A DNA stretch of 64,000 nt from Vibrio salilacus. Its GTDB lineage: Bacteria; Pseudomonadota; Gammaproteobacteria; Enterobacterales; Vibrionaceae. Shown one piece after another: positions 39,929-49,224 of this stretch. The translations under genes were made by a program, and so were the position numbers. The notes under the pieces were generated by a model. It made no database searches. It was not told the DNA's origin and worked only from the letters and a program-made list of their open reading frames with translations. Each line of letters starts with the position of its first letter. Position 1 is the stretch's first letter. The stretch is taken from contig NZ_NIVQ01000008.1 in NCBI RefSeq assembly GCF_002811245.1, positions 62,001-126,000 on the forward strand, in the 5' to 3' direction.

Positions 39929-39957
39929 AACGCCCATGGTTATACCGTGGGCGTTTT
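39929..39957 (+). terminator. Terminator after ppaC
   Basis: AACGCCCATGG-ttat-ACCGTGGGCGTT followed by TTATTT, 24 bases after the stop. Confidence 0.85.
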
Positions 39958-39972
39958 ATTTAGGGGGTTCTT

Positions 39973-40356
39973 ATGTCACAACCACTAACGAAAGAGCAAA
40001 TCGAGTCGGTCGATAAAATGCGTCCAGAAGAACGTTTTAACTTCTGTATTAAAGAGATTGCGCAGCAGCGCAAGGTATGGATTTTAACCGATGAGCATGG
40101 CAGCGTGATGCTGAATACCGAAGATGAAGATTGTGTTCCTGTATGGCCACATCAAGAATTCGCTCTGCAATGGGCAACCGGAGAGTGGGAGCATTGCACG
40201 GCTGAGTCTATTTCGACAGCAAAATGGTTTAGCCGCTGGACGTGTGGCTTGGAAGATGATGAACTGGCAGTTGTTGTGTTTCCAAATGACAACGAAGAGG
40301 GCATGGTGCTCTATCCAGATGAGTTTGAATCTGAGCTAAGAAAGCGCGGTGCTTAA
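39973..40356 (+). CDS. DUF2750 domain protein
   Basis: A 127-residue acidic cytoplasmic protein of the DUF2750 type: RPEERFNFCIKEIAQQRKVWILTDEHGSVMLNTEDEDCVPVWPHQEFALQWATGEWEHCTAESISTAKWFSRWTCGLEDDELAVVVFPNDNEEGMVLYPDEFESEL is family-like over its whole length. Conserved features are the VWPH motif and the FSRWTCGLEDD block. No enzymatic residues are recognised and the function is unknown. It has its own ribosome site (AGGGGG) after the ppaC terminator and converges on the sap operon. Confidence 0.75.
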   Translation: MSQPLTKEQIESVDKMRPEERFNFCIKEIAQQRKVWILTDEHGSVMLNTEDEDCVPVWPHQEFALQWATGEWEHCTAESISTAKWFSRWTCGLEDDELAVVVFPNDNEEGMVLYPDEFESELRKRGA

Positions 40357-40359
40357 AGG

Positions 40360-41142
40360 TTAATACCCGATCAGTTGAAACAGTTCACCGCTGGTGGATA
40401 TCGAGACGGCACTATTTAAAGTGCCGTCTTTTTTATAGCGCTGTATTAATGGGCGGATAACGTCTCTCACTTGTTGTTCATTCATCCCCGGTTTGAGTTG
40501 CGGCTCGTACAAAAGTTTGAGCAACACAACATCTAGCGGAGAGAGCAAATCTTCGGCGGTTTCGTCGTTGAAGATGGAAGGGTAAGCGTACTCAGAGTCA
40601 TTCGGGAGGCCAAGCACTTGAGTGATCTCTTCGACAATACACGCGAGCAGTTTACCGTGCTCCCGAGCTTGATCGACGGGAATGATCACCGCCGCTTGAA
40701 AAATAGCCCCGTCGCCAGAGACTTGATAGCCCGCTTTACAGATCGCCCCATGGACATGCTTAAGAGCCGAGGCACCAAACTGCGTTTTAATATCTTGGCG
40801 CCAGTTCGATTCACGAGTGTAAATCCAAGTGACGTTTGCTTGGTCGGGTGAAGTGACGCGACGTATCAAATGGCCAGTGATTTGTTCTAAATGACGGATA
40901 TGAGCGTTAGTGAGTTGATCATGTAGCGCTTGATCGCCAACCTTATGTTCAACCCATACTTTTATTGGTTGTCGCCACTTAACCAAAGGTTTTTGGCCGG
41001 AAGAGTATTCATTGCGCAGTGCAACCTTGATAAAAGCAGTCTCGATAAACTGAGGGTCAAGCCAAGTCTTTTGATTTCCATCACCATACGCATTGATGGC
41101 GGCCAAGAGTGAGATAAACCCAACCAATCTTGTCTGCCACAT
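40360..41142 (-). CDS. DUF2927 protein with a degenerate metzincin-like motif, last gene of the sap operon
   Basis: A 260-residue exported protein (signal peptide about residues 1-20, MWQTRLVGFISLLAAINAYG) of the DUF2927 family. The core has KWRQPIKVWVEHKVGDQ and ICKAGYQVSGDGAIFQAAVIIPVDQ. Residues 171-182 read EEITQVLGLPND and are followed at 201-213 by SPLDVVLLKLLYE. This follows the layout of a metzincin zinc protease (HExxHxxGxxH, then a Met-turn and a xPxDxxxxxxLY end) with the histidines replaced by Glu, Gln and Asn. The start at 41142 lies six bases beyond the sapF stop, using AGGTGA as ribosome site, so it is co-translated with the Sap transporter. Confidence 0.72.
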   Translation of the reverse strand: MWQTRLVGFISLLAAINAYGDGNQKTWLDPQFIETAFIKVALRNEYSSGQKPLVKWRQPIKVWVEHKVGDQALHDQLTNAHIRHLEQITGHLIRRVTSPDQANVTWIYTRESNWRQDIKTQFGASALKHVHGAICKAGYQVSGDGAIFQAAVIIPVDQAREHGKLLACIVEEITQVLGLPNDSEYAYPSIFNDETAEDLLSPLDVVLLKLLYEPQLKPGMNEQQVRDVIRPLIQRYKKDGTLNSAVSISTSGELFQLIGY

Positions 41143-41147
41143 TGCGA

Positions 41148-41933
41148 TCACCTGAAACGGGCCAGTTTATTAAAATGACTTTCCACCAAGCGTTGAGTGA
41201 TTGGGTGCTGAGGATAGGTGAGAACTTGATGAGTTTCACCGCTCTCTACTACATCACCTTCGTGCATCACCATCACTTTATCGGTGATGTGTTTGATGAT
41301 ACCAATGTGCTGAGAGACATAAACAAACGATAGCCCCATCTCTTCTTGAAGCTCTAAAAACAGGTTGATGATTTGTGAACGCATTGCCATATCAAGACCA
41401 TTAAGCGCTTCATCGGCCACAATGATTGAGGGTTGCAAAATCAGAGCGCGGGCCAAACAAACGCGCTGCTTTTGTCCTGTTGCTAACATTTGCGGATAAA
41501 AGTAGGCATGCTCAGGTAGAAGTCCAACACGTAGTAGTGTCTCTTTGATGCGTTTAATGCGCGCTTGAGGAGGCATACTGGTATTTCGTTTCAGAGGCCC
41601 ATCAAGAATTTGGCCAATTTGAATACGCGGGTTCAATGACGTGTTGGGGTCTTGGAAAATCATCCGAATAAGCTTGCAGCGCGTTTCATAGTCGCGATGT
41701 TCTAAACGTTCGCCATTAACACGTATTTCGCCAGAGGTTGGCTCTACAACCCCAGCGAGCATTCGCGCTAGTGTGGATTTCCCCGAACCATTTTGACCAA
41801 TAAAGCCAATGGTTTGTCCAGCTTCTAAGCTGAAGCTGACCGGTTTGACGGCTTGGTGGACTTTCTTGCGCAATAGCCCAGGTCGAGTCACAAAAGACTT
41901 AGAGAGATCGTTGACTTCTAATAGCGCACTCAT
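41148..41933 (-). CDS. sapF: Peptide ABC transporter ATP-binding protein SapF
   Basis: A 261-residue ATPase of the Sap (sensitivity to antimicrobial peptides) transporter. Walker A is [17 protein letters not shown], the Q-loop is [13 protein letters not shown], the signature is [14 protein letters not shown] (a variant of LSGGQ), Walker B is IIVADEAL and the H-loop is YVSQHIGI. It pairs with SapD on the SapBC permease. It overlaps sapD by four bases and is followed by the DUF2927 gene. Confidence 0.93.
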   Translation of the reverse strand: MSALLEVNDLSKSFVTRPGLLRKKVHQAVKPVSFSLEAGQTIGFIGQNGSGKSTLARMLAGVVEPTSGEIRVNGERLEHRDYETRCKLIRMIFQDPNTSLNPRIQIGQILDGPLKRNTSMPPQARIKRIKETLLRVGLLPEHAYFYPQMLATGQKQRVCLARALILQPSIIVADEALNGLDMAMRSQIINLFLELQEEMGLSFVYVSQHIGIIKHITDKVMVMHEGDVVESGETHQVLTYPQHPITQRLVESHFNKLARFR

Positions 41934-42928
41934 GCTTGTTTCTTCTCCGTGTTGAGAGGGAAGTGGCAGGCAAATTTATGGTTTTTAATTCGTCTGGTTA
42001 GCGGTATTTCGACACATTGACGCTGCGCATAAGGACAGCGTGGACCAAGACGACAGCCAATGGGTAAGTGCTGCAGTGGGGGAATGGACCCCGGTAATGA
42101 GTGCAGTTTCTCTTTGTGTGGTATCCATTGATTAAAATCTGGCATCGCTTTGAGTAGCGCGAAGGTATAAGGGTGTTTAGGTTTGGTCAGAATCTTTTGG
42201 GTATCAGCCGATTCAACCGACTGGCCACAATACATCACGGTAATCCGCGTTGCCCATTGTGTAATGGTATTCAAGTCATGACCGATAAGCAAAATCGAGG
42301 TGTTATGGACCTGATTCATTCGGCTCAACAGACGTAAGATCTGTGATTGTGTAATTGGGTCAAGGTCATTGGTTGGTTCATCAGCAATCAATAACTTTGG
42401 CTTGGTCGCAATCGCCATAGCAATCATGATCTTTTGGCATTCCCCATCAGTCAGTTCGTAAGGATAACTACTCATGATTTGTTGATGGTTTTTAATGCCG
42501 ACTTTATGCAGCAGAGCGGCGGCTTGCTTTTTGCGCCATTTGAATCGCTGCCACCACTTGCCATCAAAAGAGCGGGTAGGGATTGATTCAATAAGCTGCT
42601 TACCCACTTCATCGGACGGATCTAAACAGGTGGATGGTTCTTGAAAAATCATGGCGATGTCACGGGCGATTACCCGTCGGCGCTCTTTTGGCGTCAATTG
42701 GAGTAAGTCGATATTGCCCAATCGCATCCGATCGGCAGTCACTTTCCAATTGTCTTTACATACTCCGACAATCGCTTTTGCTACCAAACTTTTACCTGAG
42801 CCAGATTCACCCACCAGACCACGAATTTCGCCCTCGTTGAGGGTTAAACTCATACGATCGACCGCCTTCATCATGCCTTGCGGTGTCTCAATTTCAATCG
42901 TTAAATGGCGAATATCTAATAGCGGCAT
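41930..42928 (-). CDS. sapD: Peptide ABC transporter ATP-binding protein SapD
   Basis: A 332-residue ATPase of the oligopeptide-importer type. Walker A is [17 protein letters not shown], the Q-loop is [14 protein letters not shown], the signature is the SapD-typical [15 protein letters not shown], and Walker B is [12 protein letters not shown]. The C-terminal oligopeptide extension carries [15 protein letters not shown]. coli SapD also supplies ATP-binding to the Trk potassium system. It shares one base with sapC. Confidence 0.94.
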   Translation of the reverse strand: MPLLDIRHLTIEIETPQGMMKAVDRMSLTLNEGEIRGLVGESGSGKSLVAKAIVGVCKDNWKVTADRMRLGNIDLLQLTPKERRRVIARDIAMIFQEPSTCLDPSDEVGKQLIESIPTRSFDGKWWQRFKWRKKQAAALLHKVGIKNHQQIMSSYPYELTDGECQKIMIAMAIATKPKLLIADEPTNDLDPITQSQILRLLSRMNQVHNTSILLIGHDLNTITQWATRITVMYCGQSVESADTQKILTKPKHPYTFALLKAMPDFNQWIPHKEKLHSLPGSIPPLQHLPIGCRLGPRCPYAQRQCVEIPLTRRIKNHKFACHFPLNTEKKQA

Positions 42929-43815
42929 TATTCGGTCCCCGCATTAAGTGCTTGGCGAACCCCTTCGCCAACGAGGTTGATGACTACAACGGTAAACATA
43001 ATTGCCAAACCAGGTAGAGTTACAGTCCAAGGGGCGAGATAAATAAGCTCTACAGAGCCACCAAGGATTGCCCCCCACTCCGTGCTAGAAGCTTGTGCGC
43101 CTAAACCCAGAAAACCGAGTGCGGTAATGTCGAGAATGGCGATAGAGAGTGCAAGGGTGATTTCAGAGGCAATCACCACCAATATGTTAGGAATAATCGA
43201 GTGCCACAGCAGATAAATATCGTTCGCTCCATCGAGGCGCGCCGCCATGATGTAGTCTTTCTCGACTTCGGCATGAATGGCGATATAAATGGAACGAATA
43301 AAGCGTGGAATTAAGGCTAAACAGATAGCCAACAAAATATTAAATTCGCCAAAGCCAAGAAAAGCGACAAAGATGATCGCAAGGAGCAGCGATGGAATGG
43401 ACATTACCGTATCAAGTAAGTGGTTGAGGGTACTAGAAAGTAAGCCCTTGGTCATACCGGCAAGAACCCCAATTGCGCAACCAATCACAGTGGCAATCAG
43501 AGTGACAATCAGCGCAGCGCCGAATGTGAAGCGAGAGCCATCAATCAAACGCGATAAGATATCTCGTCCGAGATCGTCAGTGCCGAGGAAATACTCGACG
43601 GTACCTTGCGGATTCCAAGAGGGTGGCAGCAAGAGTTCACTTGACTGGGCCTGAGGATCATGCGGTGTAATCCAAGGTGAAACCAAGGTTAACAACACCA
43701 CGAGGATTAAACACCAAAGCCCGAACATCGCCAGGTTATTAGATCGGTAACTGCGCCAAAAACGCTCTAACTGAGTCGGAATGTGATCTTCTTGATAAAC
43801 GTTATCGGTTAGCAT
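42928..43815 (-). CDS. sapC: Peptide ABC transporter permease SapC
   Basis: A 295-residue inner-membrane permease with about six transmembrane segments. It has a DppC/OppC-type N-terminal domain ([42 protein letters not shown]) and the EAA loop around [43 protein letters not shown] is the conserved periplasmic entry block. It overlaps sapB by 14 bases. Confidence 0.94.
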   Translation of the reverse strand: MLTDNVYQEDHIPTQLERFWRSYRSNNLAMFGLWCLILVVLLTLVSPWITPHDPQAQSSELLLPPSWNPQGTVEYFLGTDDLGRDILSRLIDGSRFTFGAALIVTLIATVIGCAIGVLAGMTKGLLSSTLNHLLDTVMSIPSLLLAIIFVAFLGFGEFNILLAICLALIPRFIRSIYIAIHAEVEKDYIMAARLDGANDIYLLWHSIIPNILVVIASEITLALSIAILDITALGFLGLGAQASSTEWGAILGGSVELIYLAPWTVTLPGLAIMFTVVVINLVGEGVRQALNAGTE

Positions 43816-44764
43816 ACCACTCTTTCCTTACTAGCGGGTTGACCATAGCGCCAATCAAATCAGACAAAATATTAGCAGTGAGAACCAATGAGGCAACAAC
43901 AATCACCCCAGCTTGGATAGCAACATAATCTTGGTTTGAGAGCGCATCGAGTAACCAACGGCCAATACCAGGCCAGTTAAAAATCGACTCAGTAATGATT
44001 GCTAGCGTTAACATACTTGACAGCTGTACGCCGATCTTTGGAATAATAGGTGGAATAGCGTTACGCAGTACGTGTTGAGTCACTATCTCATGCGTCGATA
44101 AACCTTTGATTCGCGCGGCACGAATATAGTTTTGCCCCATGACCTCAGAGACTGATGCGCGCATCAAACCAATCACTTGAGTGGTGGGGGCCAAAGCCAG
44201 AACCATGCAGGGCAAAATTAAGTGCTCAATCACGCTTTGCAAGGCGTGGGCGCGGTATTCACCACTGGCAAAAAAGGCATCGATCAAAGCAAATCCTGTC
44301 ACATGTTCAATTTGGTACAACAAGTCGTAACGACCTGCTACTGGAAACACTTCAAAGTGAAGTGAAAACACCATAATCATTAACAACGCAATCCAAAACA
44401 GGGGAGCAGAATAACCCGACATTGAAGTGAATGAGATAGCAGTGTCAATCCACTTACCTTGTTTCATGCCAGCTAAGGTGCCGATTGGAATGCCAATAAG
44501 TAGCGAAATAACAAAGGCGAGTAAGCAAAGTTCAAGTGTGGCAGGAAAGACGGTCTTCAATTCTTCAACAATAGGCACACCATTTTTTGTGACGCCAAAG
44601 TTGAGTTGCATCAGTTCGCCTAAATAGGAGAACCAACCGTTCCAAAAGTCTTGCACAGCCCAATGCGAGTCTGGTTCAAGGCGTAAAATACTGAAACCAA
44701 CCATGGTCAGAATCAATAGTGTGATAATAAATAGGTTGAATCTCCGTAGACTATAAAACAGCAT
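43802..44764 (-). CDS. sapB: Peptide ABC transporter permease SapB
   Basis: A 320-residue permease of the DppB/OppB type: MLFYSLRRFNLFIITLLILTMVGFSILRLEPD at the N-terminus, IGIPIGTLAGMKQGKWIDTAISFTSMSGYSAPLFWIALLMIMVFS in the core, and the EAA loop AARIKGLSTHEIVTQHVLRNAIPPII. It forms the membrane channel with SapC and its start overlaps the sapA stop by one base. Confidence 0.94.
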   Translation of the reverse strand: MLFYSLRRFNLFIITLLILTMVGFSILRLEPDSHWAVQDFWNGWFSYLGELMQLNFGVTKNGVPIVEELKTVFPATLELCLLAFVISLLIGIPIGTLAGMKQGKWIDTAISFTSMSGYSAPLFWIALLMIMVFSLHFEVFPVAGRYDLLYQIEHVTGFALIDAFFASGEYRAHALQSVIEHLILPCMVLALAPTTQVIGLMRASVSEVMGQNYIRAARIKGLSTHEIVTQHVLRNAIPPIIPKIGVQLSSMLTLAIITESIFNWPGIGRWLLDALSNQDYVAIQAGVIVVASLVLTANILSDLIGAMVNPLVRKEWYANR

Positions 44765-46377
44765 TATTTGACCCTCTCGACATTATCAAAAGGTTGCACA
44801 TTGAAAGGGCTGACCTTGAAGCCAGTTAAAGATCGGTGCTGAGCTTGCAGTTGCATGCCATGGCTGAGTGGGATGACCGGAAACTCTTGATTTAATATAT
44901 TTTGTGCTTGCTTATATAAGTTAAGTCGATAGCGCTGTTTATCGACTTCTAGTGCAAGGTCGAGCAAAAAATCGAAATCAGGGTTGCACCAGCTAGAGAC
45001 GTTTAACCCGACGCGGTTGGAATCACATGAAAGTAAAGGTCGAAGGAAATTGTCAGGATCTCCAGTGTTTGCAATCCAGCCGGTTAAAAACAGATCGATA
45101 TTATTATCACGGTCGCTTCGATCAAAGCGCTCTTCTGTGATGAGATTTAAGGTAATGCCAATATCGGCAAAATTCGCTTGGATGAGCTCCGCGGTTTTAC
45201 GTGGGCTCGGATTATAGGCTCTCGGTTCAAGGGGAACTAACATACTAAGCTCTAATCCTTGACTGAAACCTGCGTCGCGCAACAGGGCTAAAGCATAGTT
45301 ACGATCATATCGAATTTGTACTACATCCTTTTGGTAAGCCCATGAGGATGGAGGGAGAACGGAATAAGCTTGAGTCCCCGTACCATAGTAAACAGAGTCA
45401 AGAATATTGTGTCGATTAATGGCATAATTGAGTGCTTTTCTCACTCTGGCATCGCTGAGGGCCGGATGAGAAGTATTCACCGCAACAAACGAAATATTCA
45501 TTGCGGGTTTGGCCATCAGTTCAATGTCACTGTCTTGATTGATCACAGGTAACTGGCTAGAAAGCGGAGAATTCAATACGTCACACTCTTTGCGTAGTAA
45601 TTTGGCTAACGTTCCAGTGCCGCGCTGAGAAATATCGAACACGACTTGATTCATTTTTGGAGCCGGTTTCCAATACCCATCATGCCGCTTTAGACGAATT
45701 AAATCGTTAACTTGATATTCAGCAAGGTAGAAAGGACCGGTACCAACAGGGTGGCTGTCTAGCATGCCTTTATCATCTCTTAGCTCAAGTTGATTGGCAT
45801 ACTGTTTAGAGTGGATAACCGCGTGGCTGGTAGCAATATTGGATAGAAAACTGTTATCTGGTCGGCTGAGGATAAATCGCACTTGGTTGTCTGAAAGTGC
45901 TACCACATCAATCACTAAGTTCTGAAAGTCGACCCCGCTAAACCAAGGGTAAAGTCCGTTACCAACATGGTGAAATGGGTTGGTCTTATCCAGAATGCGA
46001 CGAAAGCTAAATACCACATCAGACGCGTTCATTGGTCGTGATGGGGTAAACCACGCCGTAGTTTGGAATTGGACATGGTCACGAAGGGTGAAAGTGTACT
46101 CGGTACCTTGAGTATTGACCGTCCAATCGCTAGCCAAGCTAGGAACTGGTTGATAATTCTCAGAATCGAGCGTCAACAAGGTATTAAAAATCTGCGGGCT
46201 CAGTGTTTCTGTGGTGATGCCACTGTCAACCAATTGAGGATTAAATGTCGTGGGGCTACCTTGGCCACAATAGACAAACCCCTTTTGGCGAATTTTATCG
46301 TGGTCGAGCGCTTCACCACACCCGGTGATTAGGGCGAAACCGACTAAACTTAATGTAAACTGAATGAATGCTTTCAT
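44764..46377 (-). CDS. sapA: Peptide-binding (lipo)protein SapA
   Basis: A 537-residue solute-binding protein of the SBP family 5 that captures cationic peptides or heme for the Sap importer. MKAFIQFTLSLVGFALITGC gives a lipobox with the acylated cysteine at residue 20, so it is probably tethered to the membrane. The mature part has FVYCGQGSPTTFNPQLVDSGITTETLSPQIFNTLL, HPVGTGPFYLAEYQVND and DLFLTGWIANTGDPDNFLRPLLSCDSN, all typical of SapA. The ATG at 46377 lacks an obvious ribosome site but gives the correct signal. First gene of sapABCDF. Confidence 0.93.
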   Translation of the reverse strand: MKAFIQFTLSLVGFALITGCGEALDHDKIRQKGFVYCGQGSPTTFNPQLVDSGITTETLSPQIFNTLLTLDSENYQPVPSLASDWTVNTQGTEYTFTLRDHVQFQTTAWFTPSRPMNASDVVFSFRRILDKTNPFHHVGNGLYPWFSGVDFQNLVIDVVALSDNQVRFILSRPDNSFLSNIATSHAVIHSKQYANQLELRDDKGMLDSHPVGTGPFYLAEYQVNDLIRLKRHDGYWKPAPKMNQVVFDISQRGTGTLAKLLRKECDVLNSPLSSQLPVINQDSDIELMAKPAMNISFVAVNTSHPALSDARVRKALNYAINRHNILDSVYYGTGTQAYSVLPPSSWAYQKDVVQIRYDRNYALALLRDAGFSQGLELSMLVPLEPRAYNPSPRKTAELIQANFADIGITLNLITEERFDRSDRDNNIDLFLTGWIANTGDPDNFLRPLLSCDSNRVGLNVSSWCNPDFDFLLDLALEVDKQRYRLNLYKQAQNILNQEFPVIPLSHGMQLQAQHRSLTGFKVSPFNVQPFDNVERVK

Positions 46378-46513
46378 AGAAAGAACAATTATCTGAGACA
46401 AAGCAAAAATGAACGGGCCATTATGCCTTAAGATGTTAATAATTTACCACTAATACACAGTGGTAACAAAAGTAAAACCCTAGAATTTATAGGTTCGTCT
46501 ATCTTGTTGCTCG

Positions 46514-47506
46514 TCAATTCAGTTTAGTTAAGTCATATTTGCGCACCATTCCTCTGAATTGATGGTAGCTTAATCCCAAAAGCTCGGCGGCTTTACGTTG
46601 ATTGTATTGACTGTGCTTTAACGCTTGCTGAAGTATGAGTTGATCTTGCTGCTCCTGCCACTGTTTGTAATCCAGAGGAAAATCAAAACGTATCTCAGCG
46701 TCTATTTTCGTGTCATTGCAAGACGATGGTTCGTCACTCCAATTCGATTTAAATGGGTCAAAGACTAACTGTTCGATTGGTATGTGCTGCGCACCATGTT
46801 GGTAAACGGCACGCTCAATCAAGTTTTTCAGCTCGCGGATATTGCCCGGCCATGGGTAATCGAGTAGATCTTGCTCAGCCTGTTGGCTAAAGCCGACAAA
46901 GTAATCGAACCCAAGCTCACGGCACATTTTAATGGCGTAGTACTCGGCCAGTAACAAGATGTCTTCACGACGTTGTCTGAGCGGGGGAAGGTGAATAACA
47001 TCAAAAGCTAAACGATCGAGCAAATCGGCACGAAAGTCGCCTTGTTGCGCCATGGTAGGTAAATCGGCATTGGTTGCACAGACCAAGCGCACATTGGCAC
47101 TGAGTTGTTGGTGACCACCAACTCGTTCATATTGACCATATTCAATCACACGCAGCAGTTTTTCTTGTACCAATAAAGGTGCTGTGGCCAGTTCATCGAG
47201 AAACAGAGTACCGTTTTCAGCACGTTCAAAACGCCCTTTGTGGCGACCTTTTGAGCCAGTGAATGAACCTTGTTCATGGCCAAACAGTTCAGAATCAATC
47301 AAGCCTTCACTTAAGCTTGAGCAATTGAGAGAAATTAACGGTTGTTCCCAACGCTTAGATAGGTAATGAAGACGTTGAGCGATCAACTCCTTACCAGTTC
47401 CTCTTTCACCAATAATTAGCACCGGTCGTTCAATGGCGGCGAGTTTTGAAACTTTATCGAGCACCGATAGAAACAGCGGTGACTCGCCAATCAAATTTTG
47501 TTGCAT
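46514..47506 (-). CDS. pspF: Phage shock protein operon activator PspF
   Basis: A sigma54 activator of the AAA+ type without a receiver domain (330 residues) that turns on pspABC under membrane stress and is held inactive by PspA. MQQNLIGESPLFLSVLDKV starts the AAA domain. Walker A is IGERGTGKELIAQRL, loop 1 is GSFTGS (GAFTGA in most activators, including E. coli PspF), and Walker B is TLFLDELATAP. FRADLLDRLAFDVIHLPPLRQR and the C-terminal Fis-type helix-turn-helix RKAAELLGLSYHQFRGMVRKY follow. The ATG at 47506 follows GGAG by six bases and replaces an upstream in-frame start. Confidence 0.96.
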   Translation of the reverse strand: MQQNLIGESPLFLSVLDKVSKLAAIERPVLIIGERGTGKELIAQRLHYLSKRWEQPLISLNCSSLSEGLIDSELFGHEQGSFTGSKGRHKGRFERAENGTLFLDELATAPLLVQEKLLRVIEYGQYERVGGHQQLSANVRLVCATNADLPTMAQQGDFRADLLDRLAFDVIHLPPLRQRREDILLLAEYYAIKMCRELGFDYFVGFSQQAEQDLLDYPWPGNIRELKNLIERAVYQHGAQHIPIEQLVFDPFKSNWSDEPSSCNDTKIDAEIRFDFPLDYKQWQEQQDQLILQQALKHSQYNQRKAAELLGLSYHQFRGMVRKYDLTKLN

Positions 47507-47613
47507 CAAGCACTCCGTGGTGAAATTTACCAGCCCTTGGTCAAATTCATCACACATTAATCATAAAAGCAATGCGGTTTTGTTTAAATATCTGATTTTT
47601 ATGTTTTTTTAAA

Positions 47614-47629
47614 TTGGCACGCTACTTGA
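47614..47629 (+). promoter_or_regulatory. Sigma54 (-24/-12) promoter of pspABC
   Basis: TTGGCACgctacTTGA at 47614-47629 matches the RpoN promoter consensus (TGGCAC-N5-TTGC), 75 bases before the pspA start. The AT-rich sequence upstream, between it and pspF, is where PspF enhancer sites and an IHF site would lie; none was delimited. Confidence 0.85.
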
Positions 47630-47703
47630 AAATGAATTAGGAGTGATTCAATTGATGAGGGCGGAAATGTCCACCCTCGGGGAAGCAACAAAGGAGTCTC
47701 ACT

Positions 47704-48372
47704 ATGGGTATTTTCTCTCGATTCGCAGATATCGTAAATTCAAACATCAGTGCTCTCTTGGACAAAGCCGAAGATCCTGAAAAAATGATTCGTCTTATTA
47801 TTCAGGAAATGGAAGACACCTTGGTCGAGGTGCGGACCAATTCAGCAAAAGCGATTGCAGACAAGAAAGAGTTGGCGCGCAAAGTTGAGTCAATCGAACA
47901 CGCGATTGATGAATGGCAGCAAAAAGCAACATTAGCACTAACCAAGCAGCGTGAAGATCTGGCTCGCTCGGCATTAATCGAGAAGCAAAAGCTACAAGAT
48001 ATGCTCAAAGGGCTGCACACTGAACAAACGTTAGTTGAAGAGACTATCGATAAGTTGACCGGAGAAATTGGTAAGTTAGAAACCAAAATTACCGAGACTC
48101 GTGCCAAGCAACAAGCTTTAGCGATTCGTAGTCAAAGTGCGTCTAATCGTCGTGATGTGCAAAAGCATTTGCATACTTCTCGTACCAGTGAAGCGATGGC
48201 GAAGTTTGAGCAATACTCGCGTAAAATTGATGAATTGGAAGCGGAAGCCGATATTTATGCTCAAAGCGGCAATGCCAAGTCACTGGATCAAGAGTTTGCT
48301 GACTTACAAGCACAAGATGAAATTGAAAAAGAACTAGCAAAACTAAAACAACAAATGGAAGATAAAAAATAA
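47704..48372 (+). CDS. pspA: Phage shock protein A
   Basis: A 222-residue ESCRT-III-like coiled-coil protein that binds stressed inner membranes and inhibits PspF. It starts MGIFSRFADIVNSNISALLDKAEDPEKMIRLIIQEMEDTL (membrane amphipathic helix plus PspF contact). Long helices rich in Glu, Lys and Gln follow, then RDVQKHLHTSRTSEAMAKFEQYSRKIDELEAEAD and an acidic-basic end ELAKLKQQMEDKK. It has a strong ribosome site AAAGGAG. Confidence 0.97.
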   Translation: MGIFSRFADIVNSNISALLDKAEDPEKMIRLIIQEMEDTLVEVRTNSAKAIADKKELARKVESIEHAIDEWQQKATLALTKQREDLARSALIEKQKLQDMLKGLHTEQTLVEETIDKLTGEIGKLETKITETRAKQQALAIRSQSASNRRDVQKHLHTSRTSEAMAKFEQYSRKIDELEAEADIYAQSGNAKSLDQEFADLQAQDEIEKELAKLKQQMEDKK

Positions 48373-48419
48373 CCATTTGGGTCAGTTGTTGGTCACTAAT
48401 TTTTGTTAGTTTAATTGGG

Positions 48420-48449
48420 CAGATAGCTTGCGGGGAGCATGGCTATCTG
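48420..48449 (+). other. Hairpin between pspA and pspB
   Basis: CAGATAGC and GCTATCTG form an 8-base stem with a 14-base loop, 20 bases before pspB. It lacks a good T run, so it is probably an mRNA-stability or partial termination structure that lowers pspBC relative to pspA. Confidence 0.6.
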
Positions 48450-48468
48450 TCTGTTAAAGGAGTCAAGT

Positions 48469-48702
48469 ATGTCCTCATTTCTTATCGCCGTTCCGTTGAG
48501 CGTCTTTATGATTTTCGTCGCGCCGCTGTGGGTGTTTTTGCACTATCGAAGTAAAAAGCACGTCAGTACAGGCCTGTCGCAAGATGATCTAGAGCGGTTA
48601 GAGTCTTTATCGAAAAAAGCAGAACAGATGCAACAGCGAGTCGATACCTTAGAGCGTATTTTAGATGCAGAAACACCGACATGGAGGCGACGCTATGAAT
48701 AG
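48469..48702 (+). CDS. pspB: Phage shock protein B
   Basis: A 77-residue inner-membrane protein with one transmembrane segment (SFLIAVPLSVFMIFVAPLWVFLHY) and a cytoplasmic coiled coil (DDLERLESLSKKAEQMQQRVDTLERILD). With PspC it senses membrane stress and pulls PspA off PspF. The ATG at 48469 follows AAAGGAG. It overlaps pspC by eight bases. Confidence 0.95.
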   Translation: MSSFLIAVPLSVFMIFVAPLWVFLHYRSKKHVSTGLSQDDLERLESLSKKAEQMQQRVDTLERILDAETPTWRRRYE

Positions 48703-49084
48703 AACAGAGCTGTACCGTGACCCCATTAATGGCAAGATTTCCGGGGTTTGCGCTGGGTTAGCTAACTATTTTGCGATAGAGGTATGGTTGGTACGTATCT
48801 TGTTCATCTCGGCATTTCTGCTTGGCGGCAGCTTTTTAGTTTTGTTGACGTATGCGGCGATGACATTAATGATTGAAAAACAACCAGCTAATTATGTTGA
48901 GTCGATTAAAGTGCAGCAAGAGCATAAACTAAAGAACAAACCATGGCAGCAAGGTCAAACGCCAGAGTCATTGCTTAACACGATAGAAAAAGACTTGCAT
49001 CAGTTAGAGGAACAAGTCCGTGACCTAGAGGCGTACGTGACCTCGGACAGGTTTCAGGTTGACCGAGAATTTAAATCATTATAA
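48695..49084 (+). CDS. pspC: Phage shock protein C
   Basis: A 129-residue membrane protein with the PspC domain: RDPINGKISGVCAGLANYFAIEVWLVRILFISAFLLGGSFLVLLTYAAMTLMIE. A polar linker and the coiled coil LNTIEKDLHQLEEQVRDLEAYVTSD, which can interact with PspB and PspA, follow. Start at 48695 from the overlap with pspB and the GGAGG site upstream. End of the psp operon; no strong terminator follows in the 140 bases before the RND operon. Confidence 0.94.
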   Translation: MNRTELYRDPINGKISGVCAGLANYFAIEVWLVRILFISAFLLGGSFLVLLTYAAMTLMIEKQPANYVESIKVQQEHKLKNKPWQQGQTPESLLNTIEKDLHQLEEQVRDLEAYVTSDRFQVDREFKSL

Positions 49085-49224
49085 TCGTTGGTTCTAAAAA
49101 TGCGACTTCTCACTCAGAACAAGGGCAAATGACTAATTTGCATACTGATTTGTCGTACGTTTAGTGGCACTCCTGAGCCCATTCATCTATGTTGTAGCTA
49201 ATCATTACCATTGGATGAATCGCT

